Origin: Bursaphelenchus xylophilus
Lineage: Eukaryota > Nematoda > Chromadorea > Rhabditida > Aphelenchoididae
NCBI GenBank assembly: GCA_904066235.2
Contig: CAJFCV020000005.1
Location: 248,001 to 312,000, forward strand
Length of the DNA: 64,000 nt
Direction: 5' to 3'
Shown here: piece by piece, positions 23,153-35,587 of the stretch
Position numbering within the stretch: position 1 is the stretch's first letter
Layout of the letters: each line of letters begins with the position of its first letter
Translations under genes and position numbers: made by a program
Notes under the pieces: model-generated
The model's database searches: none
What the model saw: the letters and a program-made list of their open reading frames with translations, nothing else
What the model was told of the DNA's origin: nothing

Positions 23153-24702
23153 ATGGTCTCCTTGTCGGACAGCGAATGGTTGACGGTCTTCTTCTCGGTG
23201 GTGGCGCTGTTGCTGTTCTGCGTGTTGGTATGTTTGATGGTGCACACGATGCTGTGCGCCATCGGCGAGGAAAGCGAGAGCAACTTGGATGTGAAGCCGG
23301 TCAGAAGTGTGAAGAGCAACTTGGTGCTGAGCGCGGATCGGCGCTTGGTCAGAGCGGTGAGTCTTCGGGGGGAAATGCGGGAGAATGAGGGCTGTTTTTT
23401 GAGAAAAGGATTACACTCGCGTTAGCTAAAGCGATTAGGTCGTCCAGAAAGTTCGTTCGCTTTTTTCATTGCTTTGATTTACGAGGATTGTTTGTTGTTT
23501 GGCAAATGGTATATATTTATTTGATACAGCCAGCCTTGTAGAGGAGAAAAAGCTGTATCAAACAAATATATCCCATTTGCCAAAGAACAAACAATCCTTG
23601 TAAAACAAAGCAATGAAAAAACGAACGAACTTTCTGGACGACCTAATACATATTGTATATGTTTATGCCCTCCCCTTCAGAACAACATTATTCGTCCTGA
23701 AATAGCGGCAACTCAAAAACAAGAAGCCATCAAGATCGACATCTACGAAGCCGCGGAATCGACCACCAGCTCCTCCCTGACCACCGTCACCTCCACCGCC
23801 GAAGAGAACACCTGTCGCGCGTTGGTGCCGGTCGAACGCCCCTTCAGACGTCAGTCGAGTCCCGGCCAGTCCGCTCGTCGTGCGCCCGTCCCACCAAGAA
23901 GATCGGTCTCGGCCAGAAATCCCGCTCTGGCCCCCAATGGCCTCGTGGACATCCCGCTGAATGGAAACCTGGCGCCGAAACGTCGTCCCGCTCCGTTCAG
24001 ATGGTGCGCCGAACGTCGCGCCTTCGTTCAGGAGGATGAGGAGGCCAGGAAGGAGGAGGCCCGCAAGGAATACGACCAACAGCCGCCTCTGCTCATGTAC
24101 ACTGGAAGATGTGAGTTTTTGGTGACTCCGAATTCATTTCGTTGAGTTTACGTGGGATTCCATTCGGAGGTGATCGAAGTTATTGCTTTTAACCTATCTA
24201 ATGGCCCACAAAACCGTTGGATTGGCCTAAAAATCGATTTGACTATGAATTCTGCTTATTGGCTGGCGCTTCAGCTGGTTGTGAGATTTTTACGTCAAAT
24301 CCAACCTTTGGTTTGTCATTTTGTACAGTGAAAATGACGAACGGATATGACCTGATCCAGTGGCAAAAAACGTACCATTTTGCATCCGGAAGTATCAAAA
24401 AAGTGGCAAAACACCTCCCTCTTCAAGTGAAAAAAACTCATTCAAAAGCGCCCTACTCTTTTCGTGAGACAAATGGCGCGCTTTTGAAGTCGGATTTTTT
24501 TCACTTGGAGAGGGAGGTATTTTGCCACATTTTTTGTTACTTGCCGGATGCAAAATGGTACGTTTTTTGCCGCTGGATCAGGTCCCCCTGTAGATTGCAA
24601 GCAATAAATTCGCCCTGCCTGAAATGAGATCACTCTATTCGTTGACTCCTGCCAATTTCAGATCGCCCAACCACTCCGTTCGCCGACAACAAGTTTCGCT
24701 GA
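23153..24702 (+). CDS. Single-pass membrane protein of unknown function
   Basis: Exons 23153-23356, 23681-24110 and 24662-24702 sum to 675 nt, 224 aa, phase-consistent with GT/AG junctions. Residues 8-37 form one strongly hydrophobic, Cys-containing membrane segment (WLTVFFSVVALLLFCVLVCL...); there is no separate signal peptide. The rest is hydrophilic: a Ser/Thr stretch (ESTTSSSLTTVTSTAEEN), a basic Pro/Arg-rich middle (RRAPVPPRRS), a K/E-rich helix (EDEEARKEEARKEYDQQ) and a short end RYRPTTPFADNKFR. I do not recognise the family. Intron 1 holds a mariner-type MITE and intron 2 holds MITE copy 6. GC content of the exons is clearly higher than the introns, supporting coding. Confidence 0.75.
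23435..23646. mobile_element. mariner-type MITE
   Basis: Inverted repeats of about 90 bp beginning TTAGGTCGTCCAGAAAGTTC, a mariner-like terminus (compare the TTAGGT start of Hsmar1/Made1), right side followed by TA, left side by GA (one mutated base). Two arms pair almost throughout, with a ~25-bp centre. Confidence 0.82.
24326..24590. mobile_element. Palindromic MITE family 1, copy 6
   Basis: TA-CAGTG then a worn stretch before GACCTGATCCAGTGGC; right end GCTGGATCAGGTCCCCCTG-TA. In intron 2 of the membrane-protein gene. Confidence 0.85.
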
Positions 24703-25111
24703 CCAATGACTTCGTCGACCTGCATTTTTGAGTTTGAAGATAAACTGATTTCCTCTTGATATTGCTCTTTATTTACCCGTTGTAAGGCCATAGTCGTTCA
24801 TGTTTTGTAGATAGTTCATACAACCGTGTAGTGGCTATAATAATGGAAAAAAGGGGGTTGGACGAAAGTGTAAAACGGAATTCAAAGCGAAAGACCGGAT
24901 GCAAGTGTATAACAATAATACACCTCGTGAGCGAATGGGCCAATTCCAAGGCTTAACATTGATTACGCTACCAGAAAAAGCTTCTGTCTATACAATGCAT
25001 CACAGACTCATAAATTAGCATATATTTTTTTAAATAAGGATATAAAATTCTAAACCAGGATTAGACAAAATAAGTTAAATTTCACTAGAAATAATTGTAT
25101 AAATATCACAG
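24703..25111. other. Intergenic between convergent genes
   Basis: 3' ends of the membrane-protein gene and VPS54. No gene or repeat recognised. Confidence 0.5.
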
Positions 25112-28100
25112 TTAGAGGGGAAGTGAGGCCAACGAATCATCGGGAAATTCTAGGCAATCGGGAAGGGAGCGCATATTCTCCATGTAGTAGTTGAATTCCT
25201 GGACGGCCATTCCGTAGTGGAGCGCGTCGTGCGGGGAAATCCCTTTTTCGATCATCTTTTCGGCTAAATGGACTTTGAAGTTTTCGTGGATTCGGCGGAG
25301 GAGCAGCTAAAACTTGGAAAATAACTTCTAATATCCGGATGCAATCTAAAATTCAGACAACAAAGCTACAAAATTAACCTACTGTAGTGTCTTTGGGAGG
25401 CATGACAGATGAAAACCCATTGTAAAACTTTCCAATTTGCCTTATGATGTGTTGGAAGGCCGCTGATGGCGAATTCGAAGACAAAGACCACTGAAAATTC
25501 AGGTATACCCTTATTTTATAGCGATCCTCAAAATCAGTCTCGTTTTCGTCAAACCTACTATCAAAAGGAAACTAAATTTATGTTTACCTGTGCCAGACCA
25601 CTCAAAAGATGCTGATCTACCACGGAAACCAACTTGTTGTAGATTTCATCCACATGATCCGTATAATCTCTCAATGTGAGGTCAAAGTGTCGTCCAAGAT
25701 TTTGTTTGTCGGGCGGAAGAGCGTTCAAAAATTCTTGTTTGACAACCGGAATAAAGCGCGACACAAGTTGGAGGCATCTAACCGTTAAACCTGCAAAAGA
25801 CAAAATTATTCTTCCAATCATACAGTTAGGGACTAGAAAACAAAAAAAAACTGCCATCAGTTTAAAAAATCCTACCCAACGTTTTCACACTGATAGTCTT
25901 CAGTCCGACCAATTGAAGCGCTCCGGCGCCTAGGATCAGCTGACAGGTCCGCGAGTTGAAGTGTTTCAGCAAGCCAACCATGTGCATCAGCAACTCGGGC
26001 GCGGATTGGTTGAAATGCGCCAAGACTGTGCAATATTGCGCCATGGTCTTCAACATCAACAGACAAGCGCCTACAGTGCAGTATTTGTCCTCGCCCACCT
26101 CCAGATATTGCTTGGATTCCTGAGGTTCGGGTGAGGTGACCGTTGATGAGGACGCCGTGGACGGATTTGAGGTCGAGGAGTCGCGGAGCACGCCGTTCTC
26201 CACAAAATCGTCGATAATCTTTTGGAAGTGGGCGGGAACCTCGGTCGGGCGCCATTTCTCGACGTCGAGGACGTGACTGAAATTTAAAAAAGTTAAAATC
26301 AGCTGGATAAACTACTCTGAGTTGCTAGACAGAGCAAACAACGCGGGTTCCACGAGAAAAAAATAAAATGTCGTGTCAACTCTGACTCTAACCATTTTGG
26401 GTCAAGTGTTTCACTCTACCGAAATATTACAAGCGAGGCGGTCGGTAAAATAAAATAAAAATATTTCCTCTGTTTTTATAGCCCCAATTATCAAATAAAC
26501 AACTAAATAGACATTGCTAGTAGTGCTCCTCTCTCATTTGTCACCTACCTCAATTTTTGTTTGCTATTTTCTTGGAAGGAGACGATGAATTTCGCGGTTT
26601 GCAGTTGAATTGTTCCCATTAAAGGTGAGCGTTGTGGAGTCAGGCCTTCTGGTCCATTTGCTAGGCTGAGTGCGGACGTTGTGGGTACAAGAGATCGGCT
26701 TTTCTTGATGAAAGTTCGGACTAGGCTTTCGAATTGGCAAAACTGGTCGGCGCTGCACCTTTCAAGGAATTTGTCCTGGAAATCAAACATTCCAACCTTC
26801 AAAACAACTACAGTGGAGGACCTGATCCAGTGGCAAAAAATGTACCATTTTGTATCCGGGAAGCATCAAAAATGTGGCAAAATGCTTCCCTCTCCAAGTC
26901 AAAAAAAAACTTTCGTTTTGTAGGGCGGCTTTTGAAATCGGAGTTTTTTCACTTGGAGAGGGAAGCATTTTGCCACATTTTTGATACCTCCCGGATGCAA
27001 AATGGCACGTTTTTTGCCACTGGATCACTGTACAGGTTCCTACAAAACATCTCGCAACTCTTCTGCTACTCCTTCTTACCTTATACTTGTTGGTGAGACG
27101 TTTCGAAACTCTCTCCTCGGACGCTAAAATCGCATGTTCAACTAAGAATGGTGCTGCTTCTTTGAGTTGATCCAAATTTCTGCACGGCTGGCTGAGAAAA
27201 GCGACCGCAAAGTTGGACTGGCTGCTAGCCCCATTCTCTCCATTTCTACTGCTTGATATGCCATTTTCCATCGGCGATTGTTCGAATTTCGTTGATCTTT
27301 CTCCATTTTCCACTACATCTCCTTGTTTTGTTCCATTTTCCATCAAAATTCCTCCGTTTCCATCGCATTTTTCATCTTCGGAAGTTTCCGCCTGGCCGTC
27401 AATTCCGTTTCCATTCGTTTTCAAAGCCATTTCAGGGGCTTCTGGCACCAAAACATTGTTATTTACACATCCGTTGCCAGCTTTTGCATCCGACAAATTC
27501 TTTTGTTGCAAGCGTCGCTGATTTTGTACCCGTATTGCATTATCCACAATAATCGTTTGTATACTCTAAAAAGTCGATTCCAGCGACGCTTTCGACTTAC
27601 CGAGACCCGCATGCAAAGGTAATAAAGAGAGGTGAAGATTGCTTCCAGGGTATCCAACCATTGAGTGAAGCTCATTTGACGCATTTGTTCGCCCAAACTA
27701 AAGAAAAGCATAAAGGCGTGGCATTTCAATTTCGGGATGATCGAATTTATGGATTGTCATCGTTCAAAAGACTATAGACATGGCTACAGTGAAGGACCCG
27801 AAGCGAAACGGTCTAACTGACTAGTCAAAGACTTTTATTTCAGATCGAATGCATTTCTGATAGTCCGCCAAAATGGATAGCCAAATGGTTGCATTGACCA
27901 AAACAAATCCCTTGAATTCCTGGCCAACGTTCTGGATTGATAGCGAAACGGTCTAACTGACTAGTCAAAGACCTTTATTGGCCTAGAAATTGCGCCTGGA
28001 TGAGTTGGCTACTAATTCAGCCGTTTACTAGCCATTTCTATAGTCATTTGAACGATAACAAGCCATACAGCGGGGGACCTGATCCAGTGGCAAAACACGT

Positions 28101-30433
28101 ACCATTTTGCATTCGGGAAGTATCAAAAATGTTACAAAATGCTTCCCTCTCCAAGTGAAAGAACTTCGTTTTTAAGGGTCCTTTCCCTCAAAAAAAGAGC
28201 GGGCGAACTTTTGAAATCGGAGTTTTTTCACTTGGAGAGGGAAGCATTTTGCCACATTTTTCGATGCTTCCCAACTGCAACATTGTACGTTATTTGCCAC
28301 TAGATCAGGTCCCCCACTGTATGGATTGTCATCGTTCAAAAGACTATAGAAATGGCTAGTAAACGGCTGAATTAGTAGCCAATCCATCCAGGAACAATTT
28401 CTAAGCCAATAAAGGTCTTTGTCTAGTCAGTTAGACCGTTTCGCTATCAATCCAGAACCTTGGCCAGGAATTCAAGGGATTTGTGTTGGCCAATGCAGCC
28501 ATTTGGCTATCTATTTTGGCAGATTATAAGAAATGAAGAATCGATGTGACCGATAAGAAATCTAGCCGAGAAAAGGAAGAATAATTTTTCCTGCCAGACT
28601 TAAATTCGTCTGTTACAAAACTCGCATTTCATTACCTTAAGGACGGATCATAATCCGGAATCATTGCTTCGCATTCGACAAGTCGATTTTTGACCACCGT
28701 TCGGATCGTCATTTTCACAGCTTCCACAATTTCGCTTCTCAGAACAGTCATAAACCGATATTCGTCGCATCGAATCAGACCGCGGGTGTAAATCTGGAGT
28801 CCACTCTGAAAAAAATAAACGTCTAAATTGGGCCTCCAAGATTTAATTTTTTTCGAAATTACTCTGCTTACATCATGATAGCCCGACTCCATTTCTCGAT
28901 CAAAGGGTCGACCGAATTCTCGCTGAACTATTGTTACAAACTCATCCAGAAGCATTCTTCCAATGGCTCTGTGGAGTTCGTTCAACTGGCTGTTCAAATG
29001 CCTAAAAATTTCGATAAAAAAAATTCGTTTCCTCCTTACCTGAAACAAACCACTCCCTTCAGTTCGGAGCTGAGGACTTCTTGAGCGGTTTCAATGCATT
29101 CCAGCGCCTTCAGGTAGTCGTTTTGATTCAACAGCATCTGAACCGTCGATTGAGCGTCTCGCAGACAGGCAATGTCCTCGAGTCTCGACAGCAACTTCAG
29201 TCGGTTTTCGCGGGCTCTTTGCAAGGCTAGGATATGTTGCGTTCGATCGTAGACCTTGGTCTTCACCGTGTTTAGATATGACCTAAACAAGACGTTAAAC
29301 ACTCAAATTTTAAAAGCTATTAACCAATTTTTTAAATGATAAATCAACCCCAACACTAAACTTTTTTCAAAAATTCACCTGATTTCTTTGACTTTATCCA
29401 AGGCGTCAGCCAGCTCTTCGTTCAATGTCCCGTATGAATTGACCGTTTTCCAAAACTCCTCGCCCTTATCGCTGAGTTCGTTGTTCAAGAGGCCGCCAAC
29501 AACGTCGTGATAATATTCCAACTTGTTGTGGAGCACTTGATGCGGCCTGTAGGAGCGCTCGGTCGATTCGAATGCCACCTGAAACGGCCAAGTTTTTTGA
29601 GTAAAACCTACAGTGGGGGACCTGATCCAGTGGCAAAAAAAGTATCATTCTGCGTCCGGGAAGTATAAAAAATGTGGCAAAATGCTTCCCTCTCCAAGTG
29701 AAAAAACTCCGATTCAAAAAAGCGCGACCTTCAAAGCAAAGTTTTTTTCACTTGGAGAGGGAAGCATTCTGCCACATTTTTGATGCTTCCCGGATGCAAA
29801 ATGGTACGTTTTTTGCCATTGGATCAGGTCCCTCACTGTAGAACAGAGTCGCAACTCTAAATTCCAGAAGCCACTTTTTTAACTCACCTGTGAGCTCTGC
29901 GACGACACCACCGATGAAGTTGAGGGCGCTCTGGACAAGCTCGGTCTTGAAGACGACACCGAGCCGGCGAATAATTTCTTCAGCTCCGAATCCGATGTCG
30001 TTCTATCAATGGCGCCTTCCAGCGGTTCCAAAAACACGGCTTCAAAGGTTGCTGGATCCTTTAGAGTAAAGTCTGAGGCTAGAAACAGCGAGGGGACATC
30101 GGACGAAGTGAGGTCCACATCTCGGCTATGCAAGGCAAGGGCTTTTCGTAAGGCACGTTTGGATTTCAGGTAATGTTTGTGTTTCTGAAAGAAAAAGACA
30201 TAAAAATTAAGCTTCAAAGTCGACCAAACTCCAAACATTTGACGACGCATACCTTGGCTGTAGTGGCCAGATAATGTTTGAAGGTGTCGGCATTGACTTT
30301 GGGAATGTGAGCGGATGGTGGAATATCTTTGCGCGGGACGAAGCCATCTCCCCAATGGCGTGTGAAGAAGACTGTAGTCTCGCCTTTGGTTCGACGAGGA
30401 TCTGTGAGCACCGACGACAAGTCTTGAGTAAAG
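25112..30433 (-). CDS. vps-54: VPS54, GARP tethering complex subunit (5' exon not found)
   Basis: Subunit of the GARP complex, which tethers endosome-derived vesicles at the trans-Golgi. Thirteen exons from 30433 down: 30433-30253, 30184-29888, 29578-29379, 29282-29040, 29001-28872, 28805-28636, 27698-27601, 27565-27080, 26775-26549, 26277-25876, 25790-25588, 25490-25383, 25316-25112 (about 983 aa so far; human is 977). Diagnostic block in the C-terminal domain: FNSRTCQLILGAGALQLVGL, then RCLQLVSRFIPVVKQEFLNA, YTDHVDEIYNKLVS, and LLLRRIHENFKVHL near the end. The exon at 27565 carries a low-complexity Asn/Gly-rich insert (residues around MENGTKQGDVVENGE). The first exon's frame has no ATG, and an acceptor at 30434-30436 implies a further 5' exon beyond the palindrome at 30.5-31 kb. 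Four family 1 MITEs lie in or just upstream of its introns. Confidence 0.93.
26811..27030. mobile_element. Palindromic MITE family 1, copy 7
   Basis: TA-CAGTGGAGGACCTGATCC ... GCCACTGGATCACTG-TA; the terminal GGTCCCC of the right arm is lost. VPS54 intron, 36 nt from the acceptor of the 26775 exon. Confidence 0.88.
27740..28537. repeat. Large inverted repeat with a MITE at its centre
   Basis: Arms 27851-28066 and 28321-28537 pair over about 215 bp (for example GCGAAACGGTCTAACTGACT on the left, its inverse on the right; GACTATAGAAATGGCTAGTA beside the centre). Family 1 copy 8 occupies the dyad exactly between TA dinucleotides. A further partial copy of the arm, 27740-27832, repeats GCGAAACGGTCTAACTGACT and ends in a fragment like a MITE terminus (TACAGTGAAGGACCC). 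Within a VPS54 intron. Confidence 0.85.
28068..28319. mobile_element. Palindromic MITE family 1, copy 8
   Basis: TA-CAGCGGGGGACCTGATCC ... CAGGTCCCCCACTG-TA, full length, at the centre of the larger inverted repeat. Confidence 0.92.
29611..29838. mobile_element. Palindromic MITE family 1, copy 9
   Basis: TA-CAGTGGGGGACCTGATCC ... CAGGTCCCTCACTG-TA, full length, in a VPS54 intron. Confidence 0.92.
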
Positions 30434-30484
30434 CTGAAATTTGTGCAGTGGTAACCAAACAGAAGGATTATAGGATCGTGCAAG

Positions 30485-30965
30485 CGTTGATTGGCGATGT
30501 TTGAAGCAGTTATTCATTTTTGGCAGATTTTGTTTCGGACAGAGTTCTCTGTCGGGCAGAGCAAAATTTATGGCTTTTAATCTACAGTGGGAACAAACCA
30601 CTTCACGGTACCTGATCCAGTGAAAAAAGTACCATTTTGCATCCGCGAAGTATCAAAAATGTGGCAAAATGCTTCTCTTTCCAAGTGAAAAAACTTCGTT
30701 TTGAAGGGCGCGCGCGCCCTTTCCCTCACAAAAAAAGCGAGTGCGCTTTTGAAATCGGAGTTTTTTCACTTGGAAAGGGAGGTATTTTGCCACATTTTTT
30801 GATTCTTCCTGAATGCAAAATAGTACGTTTGAGCCACTGGATCAGGTCCTCCACTGTAGATTAAATACCATAATTTTTTCTCTACCCGACAAAGAACTGT
30901 CCGAAATAAAATCTGCCAAAAATCAATAACTGCTTCAAACATCACCAATCAGCCCTTGCAATTTG
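30485..30965. repeat. Second inverted repeat with a MITE at its centre
   Basis: Arms 30485-30584 and 30857-30965 pair (GATGTTTGAAGCAGTTATTC left, GAATCAATAACTGCTTCAAA-type inverse right; CAGATTTTGTTTCGGACAGA versus its inverse). Family 1 copy 10 sits at the dyad between TA dinucleotides. Confidence 0.85.
30585..30856. mobile_element. Palindromic MITE family 1, copy 10
   Basis: TA-CAGTGGGAACAAACCACTT then GGTACCTGATCCAGTG; a ~15-bp insertion near the left end. Right end CAGGTCCTCCACTG-TA. Confidence 0.88.
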
Positions 30966-32649
30966 CCAATCTTAACCAAAGTCATTCATTATAACGTTCA
31001 CTAATTTGTCGGAATAATAATTTCTGTTGTCCGAAAACTGATATGATGGTCATTCGATCACATTACCGTACTAGAGCAGCTGTTTTCTCCAACCCAAAAA
31101 AACTTCAGGGTTATAATAAAACCTCTGTTCTTGAGCGGTTTGTGACATCAATCATGTTTTCGAAACGCTCGAAAAGAGGGTGGGAAGGAGCGTTACAAAG
31201 TTCAAAAGGCTGCCGTCGTACCTTTTTGGCGCTGCTCAAAAAAGTGTTTAGACTTAACAGTATCTGTTACAACAGACCTTACAGTATGCCTTTTTTATTG
31301 TCTTAATAATTCATGAATTTATCGTCTTAAAAACCCTCGAACCGCATTATAAATTGCCCTTTAAATTTTAAGGCCAAGTTCATTGCTAAATTTAAATTTT
31401 AAGGCCAAGTTCAAAAGCTTATTACTTTCGACATTAATCTCTAGTCCCAGGCGTTTTTTTTTGACTAAATTTACTTTATAATCGCCACCCTCATCTTCGC
31501 AGCTGGTTGCCATCCCAACGCGGACTTCATAAAATTCCATGACGTTCCCACTTTACAAGTTCCAAAAATGTCAAAAGGCTAGAATGCAAAAATATTCGTA
31601 TAGATCCACACTCTTTCCACTATAAAACAGAGGCCAACAACAAAATGTTTAATGGGTTTTCTTGGAAAATTCCTAGCAAGTTCACTGCTAAATCCGGCTC
31701 AAGACGATTGGAACTTGTTCTGGTAAACTAATGGCCATAAAGTTTGAGATCAAGGAAATCGGATGGGATTTGAGGGTGGGACGTCTCTTTTTCCGTCTTA
31801 TTTTTGGCGTCGTAAATCTCGTAGGAAAAAGCATATGGGAGTCGAAATAATGCTTGTTTTTGAAGGATGTTCACGGATCGAACGGGGTCATAACGTGGGA
31901 CAGGCGGGATCAGGGTGGGACATAAATTATCAAGGCTTCATTTTAAACTATAGAACTTCTCTTTTAACTTCAAAGCAGTAAGCTACAGACAAATTCTAGC
32001 TCCAACTTTCCAATTTTATATTAAACTTTGTCAGTAAGCACATTATCCATGTCCATTCACAAATCATATTTCATAAAGCCTCTTCCGATTTATAAGATGT
32101 GCTTGAGTACCTTGAGCGGCTCATAACGTCGCCTCCCCCACTTTTCCCATCTCATTATCCCCCTTCAATCCCCATGTTTATGCATTGTGATAAACTGATG
32201 AATGGCTGTTTCTGGTGGCTAACCATTCGTACTGAGCGAGACGAACTCCGGGAGGGAAAAGAACCCGCAAGACGGCCGAACAGTTGTTCAAAAAACCCCT
32301 AAGGGGCTGCTCTTGAACCTGCTGAGCGATTGTCAAAGCAAATGAAAGAGATCTGTGCAGGAAATGGGCTTGCTCTCGGCGACCGTCCGTTCATAATACG
32401 AAACAGTGGTCACTCGAGGAGGCAAGGATTCGTGCTCTGGGGGCCTGGATTTTGGTTGTTCTTTGGAGCTATATTTTTCATGTAGCTCAATTTAAAATAA
32501 TTATTTTACCGTTTAGATTACTCATTTAGTCCGCGCTTCTTATTGTAATCCTACTCATTTTTGACAAAAAATATACATAAACTTATTTCTAAGCTTTTAA
32601 AACCATTTCCTCGCATGCCGACTCGTTGACGACCTTATGAATACCCAAA

Positions 32650-35587
32650 ATGCGAAAGCCTCTACGGACGCAATACTCAACCGATTCTTCAACAGCACTT
32701 CTGATACGTGATAGCACCCCCGAGCGGCACAACGCACCTTCAACTTCTGATGAAAGGCGAGGCAGTGGTAAGTATTCACCTTCTAGTCACTTAGTAGCAA
32801 GAATGCGCTCAAATTCAACGAATTTTAGGTCAACCTCGTTCAGCCCGATCTCATTCTCAATGTTCTGTTCAAAGCCGACCATTAGTTGTTACTGTAAGTT
32901 TGATAAAAACCCCTTTACTTATTTTACTTTTTGTTCTTATTAAAAAGTCTTTTGACACATTTCCCTTAATTTTCCAGCGTTACAAAAGTTACATAACACA
33001 AGCCAGTACGGACCAAAGCGAATTCTCTTTGCCAACAGACATCAGTAAAGATGACGAACTCAAAGAAGCCGAATCTCAGGATCGAATTCCTACCGACCAT
33101 TCGCCTGAGGACAGTGGCCACAATTCAACCGATGAGCTTCCCAAGAAGGATGCGGCACAACAAGTTAGTCGTCAGCCGAGTGAGCGGAAGGAGAGAAGGT
33201 CAAGTTCAACCTCTAAGAAGGCCATGACAGCAGCTCAGAAGAGGCAAAACTTCTCTCGAAAGAGTTCCACATTGACTGAAACTCTGGCAAAACAACTGGA
33301 TTTCGACTTGGGATTCTGCTCGAGCACTTCCAGCTCGGATACCGAACACAACGGAGAGCCAGCGGATATGTTTGACGTACTATATAAACGAATCAAGCAT
33401 CGGTTAAAGAAGGATGACCGGCAGTGAGTTTTTATACGTGGTTCAACGACTATCAATCCCAACTACCTCGATTTCAGGCAGACAAACTTTGAGGAATATT
33501 TCTACAATCCTCGAGGAAAAATCTGGTCCAAAAAGCGATGCAAAGAGATCTTTGCAGGAAAACGGATGAGGAAGATGGCGTTTTGGTTTATTGTTATATT
33601 CCTCGCTGCTTTGACTGTAAAGGACGTCATTGAGCTCGTAGCTGAATACTGTGAGAATCCGAAACAATCAGACATCAACATTCGCTTCAACAAGACGATG
33701 AAATTACCAGATATCACATTCTGTATGAGGAGAATGCAGACTTTTAGTCATTTCAATTTGAAAAACGTCTCAAACTGGGACGAGATTGTTCAGGTGGGTC
33801 TACTACGACGCCGCTATATGTTGCGATGATATTTCCGTAATGATAACCTCTCACTAATTATATTTTAGAGAAATCTCGAGGAAATGCCTGACCGTCACAG
33901 TTTTCTGCGTCGTTCTTGGGATTATAGGCTTGCGGCCGAAGGATATCAAGTTATATCAGCGCTAAGCTCCATAGAACGTGAGACCACGGCCATAGGAACT
34001 CTTCGATCCATTCAGATGTTCAGAACCCACAGACGATTAGAGACCAAAAGGAGAATGATTAAGGTACAGTAAAATCTAACCTTGATCTTTGAGGCCCAGT
34101 GGGTTTCGAGAGGTTGTCAACTCGTCTTAAGGACGGTCATTAACTTTAACAGCGTCATAAAAAGTGTTTTGCTAATCAACAGAAATCTTTTCCAGATGTG
34201 GATGGCCGAGCTGAAGAAACGTGAGGTCTCCTTCGAAGAGTTTACGCAAAAAGTCGGGTTGGAGGTTTTTCGACACTCGAATCAAAGTTTCCTTCGAACT
34301 TCCTACAATGAACATGAAAAATTTGTAACAGGACTCAAAACCTCGTGGATTTCGGAGCAGGAATTCTGTTTCCAACCCAAGTATGAGTTGAAAAAACCAA
34401 TAACCGATCAGGGTAAGATAATAAGCCATCTGCAAAAGACAAATCCCCAATTCCCTGCTCGCAACAAAATTAAGAAGAGTCTTATTTTAGGCTACTTTTT
34501 CCGGTTTGTCACTTCTCACAACCCAGAGAACTTAGACGACAAAAAAGTCGATTGCATGACTGTTGATTTCCATGGGCGCCCATCGTCGCTGACCCGGTAC
34601 ACACAAGCCACAGCCGTGAACGACGGATTTATCGAAGATGTAAGCCTGCTGTAAGACTGCTTGCTGATCAGTCGGTCGAGAAAAAACAAGGAAACCTTTG
34701 TTGCCACTCCCTCAAATAATGACCAAATTTCAGCTATGCATTGGAATGCGGCATGAAATTGTGGTTGATATCAAAGCGTTGTACGAGATGTTGGAGAACG
34801 ATGACGAAGGAACGGAATGCCGGGAAATGACCGAAGACAGCGAAAACGAATTCGACTGTCGGATGCGATGTCGGATGGAGATGATACAACATGAATGTCA
34901 CTGTACGCCAGCAACCCTGAGTTACTTGAATAAAGTCGAAAAATTTCCAATCTGTGATTATACCAAATGCATTTTCAAGTAAGTTCAAGCCGAAGACGCG
35001 ATTGCACAAACATATTTCCCAAACTATTAACCTCTTATTTCAGTCCAAACAAGCGAAACATAACCGAAGAGTTGTGTACAAAGAAATGCCGGAGAAGTTG
35101 CGTTCAAGTGCGCTACAACGTTGTGCATCACATGAAAGGGAAGTCTCAGAAGCCGGACTTGACCAGAGTAGACCTGATGTGGGGATCATTCGAGTACTTG
35201 GTCATGAGGCAAGACTGGGTTTGGAGTGTGACCTCATTCATCGCCGCACTCGGAGGATCGATTGGAATGTGGCTGGGCTTATCGATATTGTCGCTGATTC
35301 AGGTGAGACAATAATTTCCGCAAAAATTTTCTTCAAATAACGCAAACTTTAATCAAAAATTTTGTTTTCAGGGTGGAACCTATCTCTACGCCTACCTCAC
35401 GGAGAACGTCATCAAGAACAAGATAGCAAAAACAATCTCCACGGCCAAGATAAACCTGTTCAAAAAGGAAGAACAGCAGGATAAAACAGAGCCCAATGTA
35501 AGTCGTATGCCGTTTAAACAGATCGAAACCTTGCAGAGGCCATCCAGAAGTCGAATCCGCAGAGACAAGTCTACGAACTTGGTCTGA
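32650..35587 (+). CDS. DEG/ENaC family cation channel (degenerin)
   Basis: Amiloride-sensitive-type Na+ channel subunit; in worms these are mechanosensory, acid- or peptide-gated. Ten exons (32650-32767, 32829-32893, 32978-33423, 33478-33793, 33869-34063, 34196-34412, 34491-34639, 34734-34978, 35044-35302, 35372-35587) sum to 2226 nt, 741 aa. A long Ser/Lys-rich cytosolic N-terminus of about 240 residues precedes TM1 (KMAFWFIVIFLAALTV). The post-TM1 FPAVTICN motif is replaced by LPDITFCM. The extracellular part has a Cys-rich C-terminal block (CRMRCRMEMIQHECHCTP, CTKKCRRSCVQVRY) typical of the family. TM2 reads GGSIGMWLGLSILSLIQ with the G-x-S selectivity residues. The C-tail is about 70 aa and basic. 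Exon 1 start is the first in-frame ATG; shorter N-termini are possible. Confidence 0.9.

Larger units (their letters stand above)
30434..32649. other. Between VPS54 and the DEG/ENaC gene
   Basis: The divergent 5' regions of two genes. 30485-30965 is the inverted repeat described separately. 30966-32649 is AT-rich; frames at 31043, 31763 and 32099 have no support. A missing VPS54 5' exon may lie here. Confidence 0.5.

Noticed and set aside
27213..27622. Plus-strand open frames antisense to VPS54
   Set aside because: Shadow frames of the Asn/Gly-rich exon on the other strand.
29879..30601. A 240-codon minus-strand frame covering the VPS54 5' exons
   Set aside because: It runs through the intron at 30185-30252 and reads the upstream exon in the wrong frame; the spliced model gives TRHWGDGFVP and correct phase.
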